The translations under genes were made by a program, and so were the position numbers. From contig UQGL01000002.1 in the NCBI GenBank assembly GCA_900540595.1, positions 62,001 through 126,000 of the forward strand: 64,000 nt of DNA. The letters run 5' to 3'. The notes beneath the pieces were generated by a model. The model saw nothing but the letters and a program-made list of their open reading frames with translations. It ran no database searches and was not told where the DNA came from. Every line of letters begins with the position of its first letter. Positions within the stretch are counted from its first letter, which is position 1. Shown one piece after another: positions 25,426-33,246 of the stretch. Source of the stretch: an uncultured Oscillospiraceae bacterium (lineage in GTDB: Bacteria > Bacillota > Clostridia > Oscillospirales > Ruminococcaceae).

Positions 25426-26565
25426 TCAGGCGTTCTTTTTGATCTTGGAGGCGCTGTAGGTGTTCAGCGCGGCGCTGTTCAGATCATGCTCCAGCGCGGC
25501 ACCGGCGGCGTACAACTCATCCTGAATGGCGGTAGACTTCATATCGGTCAGCAGGTCATACATGCTGTCCAGCTCGTCCACGGTGTAGGTCTTGAACGGG
25601 TCGATGCGGCGGGCAACCAGAATCGTGGTGCCCAGATCGATCGTGGTCCAGTGGTTCAGCCCGGCAGCGTCCAGCGGGTCGGTCAAATTGTTGTATTCAT
25701 CGCTGCCGTAGCTGCTCAGGTCATCGGGGGTGTAAAGCTGGCTTGCAGCGTAGTAGACGGCCTGCGAGGCGTCCATCTCACTGCCCATGGCGGCCATCGC
25801 CTGCGGCACATAGGTCATGGCCGCAGTGTACAGGGCGCTGCCGGAGGCCGTCTCTGCGGTAGCAGTCCGGCTCAGCTCCTCCATGCAGCTTTCGGCGGTA
25901 GCCATGATGGAGGCCTTCTGGGTGTCATCGGCCATCGCGTAGCTGCTGTAGTTGACGAGCGGGAACTGCACGGCCTCAATATAGTAGCAGTCGTTGTTCA
26001 CATAATCGGTGTACTCGGCTTCGGTAACGGGGGTCGTGCCCTCGGGGCCGTAGGCCATCTTCAACAGGGCCTTGGCCTTCTGGGCGTTGAGCAGGTAGGT
26101 CTCCACAGTAGCCTTGGAGATGCCGTTGGCTGTGTACAGGTCGCCGTTGGTGCCCCACAGGCTGTCGGCGGTTTTGGCGGCCTCGGCGGTGGCGGCGTCA
26201 TCCAGAACGCCGTTCTGCGCGGCAAACTGCTTTTCCACGGCGGCGTAGTACTCGATGGCGCGGGTGGTCAGCTGGGCCACATACTCGCTGCCCGGGGCGG
26301 TGACATCCTCGCCGTTGATGGTACCGGTGCAGGTGGCCTTCAGCACGGCTTTGACATCGGAGGCTGTCTCGCCGGTCGCAAGCTTGGCCAGACCGGACGC
26401 GGTGTTGTAGGAGTTATACTGGGCCAGCAGGTAGATGCCGGCCGGGATCTCGACCCCGCCGATGGAGCCAACGGTGGACGGCGTGGACATGGCGCAGCCC
26501 GCCAGCGCCAGCACCATGGAAACAGCCATGGCAAGGCTGAACAATTTGGTTTTGATGGAACGCAT
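25426..26565 (-). CDS. SurA/PrsA-like foldase lipoprotein (probable)
   Basis: A 379-residue lipoprotein with lipobox LALAGC (C24). The first mature residues, SIGGVEIPAGIYLLAQYNSY, match the N-terminal helix-pair start of SurA/PrsA/trigger-factor-like chaperones, where the equivalent is often NGxxIxxxEF. A long helical region and then a mixed C-terminal part (ILVARRIDPFKTYTVDELD) follow. A catalytic parvulin domain is not clear, so a holdase-like chaperone acting outside the membrane is the best inference. The ATG at 26565 follows AGGGGAG; a longer frame upstream lacks a ribosome site. Its promoter shares a -35 box with ung. Confidence 0.7.
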   Translation of the reverse strand: MRSIKTKLFSLAMAVSMVLALAGCAMSTPSTVGSIGGVEIPAGIYLLAQYNSYNTASGLAKLATGETASDVKAVLKATCTGTINGEDVTAPGSEYVAQLTTRAIEYYAAVEKQFAAQNGVLDDAATAEAAKTADSLWGTNGDLYTANGISKATVETYLLNAQKAKALLKMAYGPEGTTPVTEAEYTDYVNNDCYYIEAVQFPLVNYSSYAMADDTQKASIMATAESCMEELSRTATAETASGSALYTAAMTYVPQAMAAMGSEMDASQAVYYAASQLYTPDDLSSYGSDEYNNLTDPLDAAGLNHWTTIDLGTTILVARRIDPFKTYTVDELDSMYDLLTDMKSTAIQDELYAAGAALEHDLNSAALNTYSASKIKKNA

Positions 26566-26623
26566 AAATGGTTCTCCCCTTTGATATACTTTAGGCGCGG
26601 CAGGACGCCGCAGCATAAATATT

Positions 26624-26675
26624 ATTATACCGCATTTTTGCCGCTATTGCAACCCCTGCGGGGGTGTGATATACT
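26624..26675. promoter_or_regulatory. Two divergent promoters sharing one -35 box
   Basis: The self-complementary TTGCAA at 26647-26652 is exactly 17 bases from TATACT (26670-26675) on the plus strand, towards ung. It is also exactly 17 bases from TATAAT (26629-26624) on the minus strand, towards the foldase lipoprotein. RNA polymerase could occupy only one direction at a time. Confidence 0.75.
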
Positions 26676-26701
26676 TGTGAAAAATGTGTAAGGGCACCTA
26701 T

Positions 26702-26787
26702 GTAGGGGCCGCACATGTGCGGCCCGCAACTTTCCTGTGAACGACCGCCTGTTTTACACGTGCGGGCCGGGCATGCCCGGACCCTAC
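26702..26787. repeat. Inverted pair of GTAGGG palindromes upstream of ung
   Basis: 26702-26725 (arms GGCCGCACAT/ATGTGCGGCC) and 26764-26787 (reverse; CCGGGCAT/ATGCCCGG arms, one mismatch) lie in the 5' leader of ung. Confidence 0.88.
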
Positions 26788-26809
26788 AAAGCTACCGAGG
26801 AGATTCACT

Positions 26810-27532
26810 ATGCTTTTAACCGCCGAACTCGACAGATTATCCGCCACCGACTGGCAGCCGCTTTTTGCGCAGGAGCGCGCAAAGCCGTACTTTGCCGAAC
26901 TGGACGCCTTTGTGACGGCGGCTGCGGCGGAAAGGACCGTCTACCCCGCACCGGAGAATATCTTTGCGGCGTTCCGCGCCTGCCCGGCTGCGTCGGTGCG
27001 GGCGGTCATTCTGGGGCAGGACCCCTACCATGAGCCGGGGCAGGCCATGGGGCTTTCCTTCTCGGTGCCGGACGGCTGCAAGGCTACGCCGAGTCTGCGC
27101 AACATCTTTAAGGAATTGGAGAGTGAGTTCGGCCCCGGCCGTGCTGCCCACACCGACCTGACGCCGTGGGCGCGGCAGGGTGTGCTACTGCTGAACACCG
27201 TGCTGACCGTGGAGCAGGGCGCGGCCAACGCCCATGCAGGCCATGGGTGGGAGACGTTCACCCGCGCGGCGTTGGATTATGCGGCAGCGCAGGGCACCGG
27301 CCCGCTGGCCGCTGTGCTGTGGGGCAAGCCTGCACAGAAATACGCACCGATTTTTAACGCCGCTGCCGCCCGCCGCCCGGTGCTGGTACTGGAATCCGCC
27401 CACCCCAGCCCGCTTTCGGCCTATCGGGGGTTCTTTGGCTCGGCACCGTTCGGCAAGGTAAACGCTTTTTTAGAAAATAACGGGGTATCGAAAATTGACT
27501 GGTATCTGCCCGCAAACGCAACCCACGGTTGA
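26810..27532 (+). CDS. ung: Uracil-DNA glycosylase
   Basis: Removes uracil from DNA in base-excision repair. The 240-residue family-1 enzyme has the water-activating motif GQDPYH at 69-74 (catalytic D71), GLSFSVPDGC, LLLNTVLTV and the minor-groove motif HPSPLSA with H198. GAGGAG lies eight bases before the ATG. The leader contains two palindromes, but the promoter at 26647-26675 lies beyond them, so they would be transcribed. Confidence 0.97.
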   Translation: MLLTAELDRLSATDWQPLFAQERAKPYFAELDAFVTAAAAERTVYPAPENIFAAFRACPAASVRAVILGQDPYHEPGQAMGLSFSVPDGCKATPSLRNIFKELESEFGPGRAAHTDLTPWARQGVLLLNTVLTVEQGAANAHAGHGWETFTRAALDYAAAQGTGPLAAVLWGKPAQKYAPIFNAAAARRPVLVLESAHPSPLSAYRGFFGSAPFGKVNAFLENNGVSKIDWYLPANATHG

Positions 27533-27614
27533 CAGATTGCCGGGGCCGATTTATGGTGTGCAACCGGAGATTCTGGTAGGATAAGGGCAAGGAAATTGAA
27601 GGAGGCACACCCAA

Positions 27615-28598
27615 ATGATCTTTGCAGACAAACTTATCACCCTGCGCAAAAAGGCGGGCTGGTCCCAGGAGGAACTGGCCGAGAAACTGAACGTGACCCG
27701 GCAGTCGGTATCCAAGTGGGAGGGCGCACAGTCTGTACCTGACATTGACAAAATCTTGCAGTTGAGCTGCCTGTTTGGTGTGACGACCGACTACCTTTTA
27801 AAAGATGACGCGGCCGAGCCGGAGTACACCGAGGACGATACCTCTCCCCTGCCCCGGGTGACGCTGGCCCAGGCCAACGACTACCTTGCCAAGGCCCGGG
27901 CCAATGCGCCGAAGCTGGCGCTGGCGGCGGCGCTCTGTGTCGTCTCCCCCATCCCGCTGCTGGCGCTGGGGGCGTTGAGCGAGGCCGGCCTGTTCGGCAT
28001 CTGGGATGACCTGGCGGGGGGCATCGGCCTCATTGCGCTGCTGGTCATTATCGCCGCAGCGGTGGCTATCTTCATGCAGTGCAGCGCGTCAGTGCGGGCG
28101 TATGAATTTTTGCAAAAGCAGGCCATCGAGACTGAGTACGGCGTCACCGGCCTTGCGAAGGAGCGCCGCGACGCCTTTGCGCCGCAGTACGACAAGGCCA
28201 ACATCCTCGGCACGGTGCTCTGCGTTTTGTCGGCGGTGCCGGTGTTTGCTGCCATGATGGTTGGTGCGTCGTTTTTGGTGTCGGCGTCCATCTGCTTGGT
28301 GCTGGCCTTGGTGGCCTGCGGCGTCTACGCCTTTGTGCGGGTAGGCACGGTGCGGGACGCCATGGATCAGCTGTTGGAGGAGGGCGACTACACCCGCCCA
28401 AACAAAGCCATCAAGAGCCGCATAAACGCGCTGACTGCCGCCTACTGGCTGGTGGTGGTCACCATCTTCCTGTGGTACACCTTCGGCCCCCAAGGAAACG
28501 GCCAGCCGCAGTACAGTTGGTTCATCTGGGCCATCGGCGGCGTGGTGTACGCCGCGCTGGTGATTGCGGTCAAGGCGTTTATGAAGAAGAATCGGTGA
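27615..28598 (+). CDS. XRE-family regulator with a membrane domain
   Basis: A 327-residue protein. Residues ~6-61 are a Cro/C1 helix-turn-helix (LRKKAGWSQEELAEKLNVTR, then SVSKWEGAQSVPDIDKI), followed by an acidic linker and at least six hydrophobic segments between about 98 and 325. It belongs to the large group of Firmicute HTH proteins tethered to the membrane, often controlling a neighbouring transporter or stress gene; no target is obvious here. AAGGAGG precedes the ATG by ten bases. The second such regulator in the window is the VanZ fusion at 23357. Confidence 0.85.
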   Translation: MIFADKLITLRKKAGWSQEELAEKLNVTRQSVSKWEGAQSVPDIDKILQLSCLFGVTTDYLLKDDAAEPEYTEDDTSPLPRVTLAQANDYLAKARANAPKLALAAALCVVSPIPLLALGALSEAGLFGIWDDLAGGIGLIALLVIIAAAVAIFMQCSASVRAYEFLQKQAIETEYGVTGLAKERRDAFAPQYDKANILGTVLCVLSAVPVFAAMMVGASFLVSASICLVLALVACGVYAFVRVGTVRDAMDQLLEEGDYTRPNKAIKSRINALTAAYWLVVVTIFLWYTFGPQGNGQPQYSWFIWAIGGVVYAALVIAVKAFMKKNR

Positions 28599-28607
28599 AA
28601 ATAAAAA

Positions 28608-28635
28608 AGCCTTCCCCAAGGGGAAGGCTTTTTTT
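28608..28635. terminator. Bidirectional terminator between convergent genes
   Basis: A 10-bp stem AGCCTTCCCC/GGGGAAGGCT with a 2-base gap, flanked by A- and T-runs on both sides. It serves the XRE gene and the convergent HAD gene, whose stop codon lies in the T-run. The stem resembles the end of the long repeat family. Confidence 0.9.
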
Positions 28636-29416
28636 ATATCAGCCCAAAATGTTCCAACGCCTTCGCCAGACCGTCTTCCATAATATCATCCGTGACATAA
28701 TCGGCGGCGGCCTTGGCCTCCTCGCAGGCGTTGCCCATCGCTACGCCGATGCCTGCGTATTCCAGCATCGTCACATCGTTGCCGCCGTCACCGAAGGCGA
28801 TGCACTGCTCCCGCGTCAGCCCAAGATGCGCCAGCGTCTGCCGCAGGCCGTTAGGCTTGCCGCCGCCCTCGGGTAGGATATCGCAAAAATCATCCTCCCA
28901 GCGCACAGCCAGGCAGCCGGGGCAGCGGCGTAGGAACTCGGCCTCCTTCTCCGGCGGCAGGAACGCGCTGAGCTGGTAAATATCCTCGTGCTGGATCAGC
29001 GCGGCAACATCCCCGGCCCCCAGCTCCAGCTTTTTGGCAAAGTCGCGGCTCCAATCGTTGATAAGGTTGAACCGGCAGAAGTCCTTGCCAACAAAACCAA
29101 CGGACAGCTGTTCTTTTTCAATGTACGGCAGCAGCGTTTGCAGCGATGCCGCCGGGATATACTTACTGTACAGCAGCTCGCCGTTGGCCAAGTAGCAGTA
29201 CTGGCCGTTCATCGTGACATAGCCGTCAAAGGGGGTGCCGTCCAGCGCGTGCAGGTACGGCAGATGTACCGGCGGGCGGCCGGTAGCAATAAACGTTTTG
29301 ACGCCGTTTTTGCGCAGCCGGGCCAGCGCGTCCACCGTTGAGGCGGGCAGGTGCTTGGCCTCAAAAGGCAGCAGCGTACCGTCAATGTCAAAAAATGCAG
29401 CTTTGATATCCGCCAT
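28634..29416 (-). CDS. HAD-superfamily Cof-type sugar/flavin phosphatase
   Basis: A 260-residue hydrolase with motif I FFDIDGTLL (D10 nucleophile), motif II ATGR, a Cof-type C2 cap in the middle, and motif IV FGDGGNDVTML. Family members dephosphorylate sugar phosphates, FMN or other small phosphates; the substrate is unknown. AAGGAG lies before the ATG, which begins four bases after the gpsA stop, so it is cotranscribed with gpsA. Confidence 0.9.
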   Translation of the reverse strand: MADIKAAFFDIDGTLLPFEAKHLPASTVDALARLRKNGVKTFIATGRPPVHLPYLHALDGTPFDGYVTMNGQYCYLANGELLYSKYIPAASLQTLLPYIEKEQLSVGFVGKDFCRFNLINDWSRDFAKKLELGAGDVAALIQHEDIYQLSAFLPPEKEAEFLRRCPGCLAVRWEDDFCDILPEGGGKPNGLRQTLAHLGLTREQCIAFGDGGNDVTMLEYAGIGVAMGNACEEAKAAADYVTDDIMEDGLAKALEHFGLI

Positions 29417-29420
29417 GGGG

Positions 29421-30419
29421 TTACTCCTTCTTCAGATTGCGGCCCATGAGCGCCATCAGGGCGTTGCGGGCCTCAAGCTTGCCGTCAAGGATGGCCTCCA
29501 CAGCCTGCACGATGGGCATTTCGACTTTGTACTTTTTGGCAAGGTGGCAGGCGGCGGGCAGTGCGTTGATGCCCTCGACCACCTGCCCGACCTCGGTCTT
29601 GGCCCGCTCCACGGATTTGCCGCGGCCGATGAGCATACCGGCATGCAGGTTGCGGCTGTGCATGCTGGTGCAGGTGACGATCAGATCGCCCATGCCGGAC
29701 AGGCCCGCAAAGGTCTCGGGCTTGCAGCCCATAGCGGCCCCGAGGCGGGCCAGCTCGGCGTTGCCGCGGGTGATAAGCGCGGCCTTGGCGTTGTCACCGT
29801 AGCCAAGGCCGAGGGCAATACCCACGGCCAGTGCGATGACATTCTTAATCGCGCCGCCCAGCTCAGTGCCGCGGCGGTCATCGTTGGTATAGACGCGGAA
29901 GGTCGGCGTGTTGAAGATTTTCTGGACGGTCTTGGCGGCCTCCTCCTCTGCGCAGGCAGCCACGATGGCGGTGGGCATATCGCGGGCGACTTCCTCGGCG
30001 TGGGTGGGGCCGGACAGCGCCACGACCCGCGCCTTACGGCCGGCTTTGGCAAGCTCATCCTCAATGATTTCGCTCATCGTCATCAGGGTCTTGTCCTCAA
30101 CGCCCTTGGCCACATCCACGATCAGCTGGTCATCGGGGATGTGCGGCGCAGCCTTTTTGGCGGTGGCGCGCACAAAGGGGGATGGCACGGCAAACAGCAG
30201 AACATCGCGGCCGGCGCAGGCCTCGGCAATGTCGGCGGTATAGTGCATCGTGGCAGGCAGCTCCATGCCGGGCAGGTTGGGGTGGCGGTGGGTGGTACTG
30301 AGGGCTTTCAGCTCGGCGGGGATGGCGCTCCATACCGTGACATCCTTGCCATGGACGGCCAGCAGGCGCGCGAGCGCGATGCCCCAGGTGCCTGCACCGA
30401 ATACTGCGATTTTTGTCAT
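29421..30419 (-). CDS. gpsA: Glycerol-3-phosphate dehydrogenase [NAD(P)+]
   Basis: Makes sn-glycerol-3-phosphate from dihydroxyacetone phosphate for phospholipid synthesis. The 332-residue product has the Rossmann GAGTWGIALA near residue 8, the KGVEDKTLMTMSEI segment, SGPTHAEEVARD and the substrate-binding NVIALAVGIALGLGYGDNAK with the catalytic lysine. AAGGAG precedes the ATG at 30419 by ten bases. It is commonly followed by spoIVA or near plsY in Firmicutes; neither is here. Confidence 0.96.
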   Translation of the reverse strand: MTKIAVFGAGTWGIALARLLAVHGKDVTVWSAIPAELKALSTTHRHPNLPGMELPATMHYTADIAEACAGRDVLLFAVPSPFVRATAKKAAPHIPDDQLIVDVAKGVEDKTLMTMSEIIEDELAKAGRKARVVALSGPTHAEEVARDMPTAIVAACAEEEAAKTVQKIFNTPTFRVYTNDDRRGTELGGAIKNVIALAVGIALGLGYGDNAKAALITRGNAELARLGAAMGCKPETFAGLSGMGDLIVTCTSMHSRNLHAGMLIGRGKSVERAKTEVGQVVEGINALPAACHLAKKYKVEMPIVQAVEAILDGKLEARNALMALMGRNLKKE

Positions 30420-30462
30420 GGGAATAGTTCTCCTTGTTTGATGAAGTTGGCCGTGCCGTCTG

Positions 30463-30549
30463 GTAGGAGCCGGACATGTCCGGCCCTCAGCGTGAAAGGC
30501 AGAAGTATGCCCACGGGAAGGCCGAGGGCGAGGCGTGCCTCGCCCCTAC
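30463..30549. repeat. Inverted pair of GTAGGG palindromes upstream of gpsA
   Basis: 30463-30486 (arms GCCGGACAT/ATGTCCGGC) and 30526-30549 (reverse; GGCGAGGC/GCCTCGCC). The TAG of the second one is the stop codon of the phosphoesterase gene. Confidence 0.88.
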
Positions 30550-31199
30550 AGGGCACTCCGTCCCAGCAGCGAAGCAAACAGACGATGGCGGGGCTTGACG
30601 GCGGGCGGCTCGGCATCAAGATAGACGCGCTCATAGCAGTTCACGATGCGGGTCGTGCCGTACTGCTGCTCACGCGGGATGGAAGCGCCGTAGCTCAGGT
30701 GGATATGTCCGTGCAGCATCAGCTGCGGGTGGTAGCGGTCCAGCAGGACCGAAAACGCCGTAAACCCGCGGTGCGGCAAATCGGTCAGATCTCCGTAGCC
30801 GTGCATCGGCGCATGGGTCACAAGAATATCAAGCCCGCCGTGGCGGTCGATCTTGCCGCGCAGGCGGTTGACCCGCTTTTTCATCTCGGCTTCGGTAAAC
30901 TGCCAGGCACCGGTGCGGTAGCGGCAGCCGCCGCCCAGCCCGGCGATGCGCAGCCCGTTGTGAACATAGACATCATCATCAATGCAGATGACGCCCTGCG
31001 GCGGGCGCAGGTCATAGCTTTCATCATGGTTGCCGTGGACATACAGCACCGGCATGGGGGCCATCGTTGCCAGATATTCCAGATAATGGCGGTTCAGATC
31101 GCCGCAGGCAATGATCAGATCAACGCCCGCGAGCTTGTCCGGTGTGAAATAGTCCCACAGGGCTTTGCACTCCTCATCGGCGACGGCTAAGATCCTCAC
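30546..31199 (-). CDS. Calcineurin-like metallophosphoesterase
   Basis: A 217-residue binuclear metal hydrolase. The metal and catalytic motifs are ADEE near residue 8, CGDLN near 32-36, VHGNHDE near 54-60, VTHAPMHG and LHGHIHL. The substrate is unknown; relatives hydrolyse phosphodiesters or nucleotides. The start is GTG at 31199, overlapping the stop of the upstream BMP-like gene by four bases (GTGA), so the two are translationally coupled. Its stop codon TAG comes from a GTAGGG palindrome, which suggests the repeat arrived at the 3' end of the gene. Confidence 0.9.
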   Translation of the reverse strand: MRILAVADEECKALWDYFTPDKLAGVDLIIACGDLNRHYLEYLATMAPMPVLYVHGNHDESYDLRPPQGVICIDDDVYVHNGLRIAGLGGGCRYRTGAWQFTEAEMKKRVNRLRGKIDRHGGLDILVTHAPMHGYGDLTDLPHRGFTAFSVLLDRYHPQLMLHGHIHLSYGASIPREQQYGTTRIVNCYERVYLDAEPPAVKPRHRLFASLLGRSAL

Positions 31200-33163
31200 A
31201 GCTCTGCCTCCTTCTCAACGGGGAGAAGGTCGCGGTGAATGCCCTGCATCCGGTACATCGGCTTCGATACCTCGGCCAGCTCGTCATATTCGGGGATGTG
31301 CCCGTCCACGGCATCGCAGAGATAGTCCATGTGGGCGATCTGCTCAAGGTCGAGGCCGTGGCGGCCGCTGTTCTTGACGCTGCCGTCCTGCGCTGTGATG
31401 CGGCAGTGGAACGGGTCGATCATGCCGGAGGTCACGCCGTTGCGCAGGATCTGCGCCAGATGGGTGACATCGGGCGGCAGTTCACGGCTGAGCAGCACAT
31501 CCATGACGCCGCTGTTCATGCCCCACCAGTAGTTGACGGCACGGCCGTCGGTGCCGGACTTATCCCGCACCCAGCCGCCGTTGAGGACGGTGCGGATGAC
31601 ATTTTCATAGAACTGGCCCCAGTGCCAGAACGGGGTGGCCAGATCCTGCAGCACGCCGCCGGGCCCGACCAAAAAGGTGCCGAACTCCCGCTGGGGGCGG
31701 TTGGGTGTCGGCGCATCGCGGCCCGAGATGACGGAAATCCCCTTCTGGGTAAAAGTATGCAGCGGATCGGTCTGGTCGGGCAGGCAGGTCCACAGCAGCT
31801 CGATCCGGGCGCGGGGGTTTGCCATGCGTGCTCCCAGCGCAAAGGCATTGATGTTGGCGGGCACGCCGTAGCTGGGATAGTCCGCCACATAGCCGATGCG
31901 GTCCCCCGCTGCCATGGCACCGGCGATGGCGCCGGTGATGAACTTGGCCTCGTACACGCGGGTGTAGTAGGTGCGGATGCTCGCGTAGGGCATCTCCATT
32001 GAGCAGTTCAGAATCCGCACCTGCGGGTGCTTGACGGCGGCGCGTAAGGACGCGCCCACCAGCTTGGGGCTGGTGGTAAAGACAACATCGGCCCCATCGG
32101 TGATGGCCTGCTCGACCAGTGCATCGGCATTCTCGCCGGGGACGGCGTTGAAGTAGGCAACCGTCTCAACCTGCCCCTCAAACACGGTGTCCAGCTGGGT
32201 GCGGCCGAACTCATGCTGGCTCGTCCAGGAGCTGGTCCCCGGGGTACGCTCATGCACAAAGGCAACCTTCAGGTGGGTGGGGGCGGTGCGCTTGCCGGGC
32301 AGGATGCGGTCCAGCAGGCCAGCCTGCTTCGGCTCGGCGGGCTTGTCGCTGACCTGCACGGGGTCATTCTTCTGCAGGGCCAGCACATCGTCCCACAGGG
32401 CATCCAGCTTTTCGCTCAGCTCGCTCGGGCTGGAATCGGCCAGCTCCTTCATGGTGTAGACGCGCAGCAAAAGCAGCAGCACATCACCCGCCGTGACGCT
32501 GAGTTTGGCACCGCGGTGGGCCAGAAACGCCTTCTCGACCCAGTTGTAGAGCGACATGATCTCGACGCGGTCCTCATCGCTCCACTTTTCATCAGGCCCC
32601 TTGCCGAGAATCTTCTGCAGGCGGGCATAGCTGCCGGGCTTGGTAAAGGTCAGCAGATAGGTCTGGGTGATGGGGTAATAGTGCATGAACTCGTAGTACA
32701 TCTGGACGGTGGGGTCCTCGCTGTACTGCGGCACGATGCGGATGACATTGCCCAGAATGCTGGTCGCGTCAAAGTATTTCAGCACACTGACGCGCTTGTT
32801 GCCCTCCTGCACATAGAATCGGCCCATATACTCATAACAGCGGATGGGGTCGCGGATGCCCTCTTCCAGATGAGACAGGCAGAGGTTGACCCACTTACTG
32901 GCAAACTCGGTCTTGAGGTCCAGCAGCGGCATAAAGTTGGATGCGAACGCTGCGGTGCGGCCAGTCGTTTTGGTGCCCACCAGCAGATTCAGCGGGATAT
33001 CCACCTGGCCGAGGGGAATTTGATTTTCCACCGGGACATTTTGCAGGATATCGTCCAGTACAGGCAGAAACGGCGATTGCCCGGCAAGCATTTTCTCCCG
33101 GTAATCGCGCAGTGCCAGCTTTTGGGCTTTCAGGTACAGTTCATTTCCCTCGTTGCGGTTCAC
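31196..33163 (-). CDS. BMP/Med-like binding protein with N-terminal ParB-like region, no signal peptide
   Basis: A 655-residue protein. Residues ~1-270 contain a segment resembling ParB/sulfiredoxin-fold domains (GRFYVQEGNKRVSVLKYF near 113-130). Residues ~295-640 resemble the BMP family of nucleoside-type substrate-binding proteins (KVAFVHERTPGTSSW, ADALVEQAITDGADVVFTTS in parts, YEAKFITGAIAGAMA, IGYVADYPSYGVPANINAF). Normal BMP proteins are exported lipoproteins near 350 residues; this one starts RNEGNELYLK, with no signal peptide or lipobox, and is probably cytoplasmic, like the Med regulator of Bacillus. The start is GTG at 33163 after GAGGAGG. The linked phosphoesterase suggests nucleotide or nucleoside sensing, which is inference. 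Confidence 0.75.
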   Translation of the reverse strand: MNRNEGNELYLKAQKLALRDYREKMLAGQSPFLPVLDDILQNVPVENQIPLGQVDIPLNLLVGTKTTGRTAAFASNFMPLLDLKTEFASKWVNLCLSHLEEGIRDPIRCYEYMGRFYVQEGNKRVSVLKYFDATSILGNVIRIVPQYSEDPTVQMYYEFMHYYPITQTYLLTFTKPGSYARLQKILGKGPDEKWSDEDRVEIMSLYNWVEKAFLAHRGAKLSVTAGDVLLLLLRVYTMKELADSSPSELSEKLDALWDDVLALQKNDPVQVSDKPAEPKQAGLLDRILPGKRTAPTHLKVAFVHERTPGTSSWTSQHEFGRTQLDTVFEGQVETVAYFNAVPGENADALVEQAITDGADVVFTTSPKLVGASLRAAVKHPQVRILNCSMEMPYASIRTYYTRVYEAKFITGAIAGAMAAGDRIGYVADYPSYGVPANINAFALGARMANPRARIELLWTCLPDQTDPLHTFTQKGISVISGRDAPTPNRPQREFGTFLVGPGGVLQDLATPFWHWGQFYENVIRTVLNGGWVRDKSGTDGRAVNYWWGMNSGVMDVLLSRELPPDVTHLAQILRNGVTSGMIDPFHCRITAQDGSVKNSGRHGLDLEQIAHMDYLCDAVDGHIPEYDELAEVSKPMYRMQGIHRDLLPVEKEAEL

Positions 33164-33205
33164 AGCCGGTCGCCTCCTCGATTCTTATACAACAGATACA
33201 AAATT

Positions 33206-33234
33206 ATTATAACACATATGTGCGGAATATACAA
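33206..33234 (-). promoter_or_regulatory. Sigma-A promoter of the BMP-like gene
   Basis: On the minus strand, TTGTAT (33234-33229), 17 bases, perfect TATAAT (33211-33206), in the 83-base gap after the CmpB-like gene. Confidence 0.7.
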
Positions 33235-33246
33235 AGATTTTTGCAA

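Noticed and set aside
25315..26691. 458-codon plus-strand frame opposite the foldase-like lipoprotein
   Set aside because: Glycine- and valine-rich antisense shadow; the minus strand has a lipobox, ribosome site, promoter and terminator.
29235..31190. 651-codon open frame on the plus strand, antisense to gpsA and the phosphoesterase
   Set aside because: Long antisense frames are common in this GC-rich sequence. There is no ribosome site, no recognisable domain, and real genes with clear motifs occupy the other strand.
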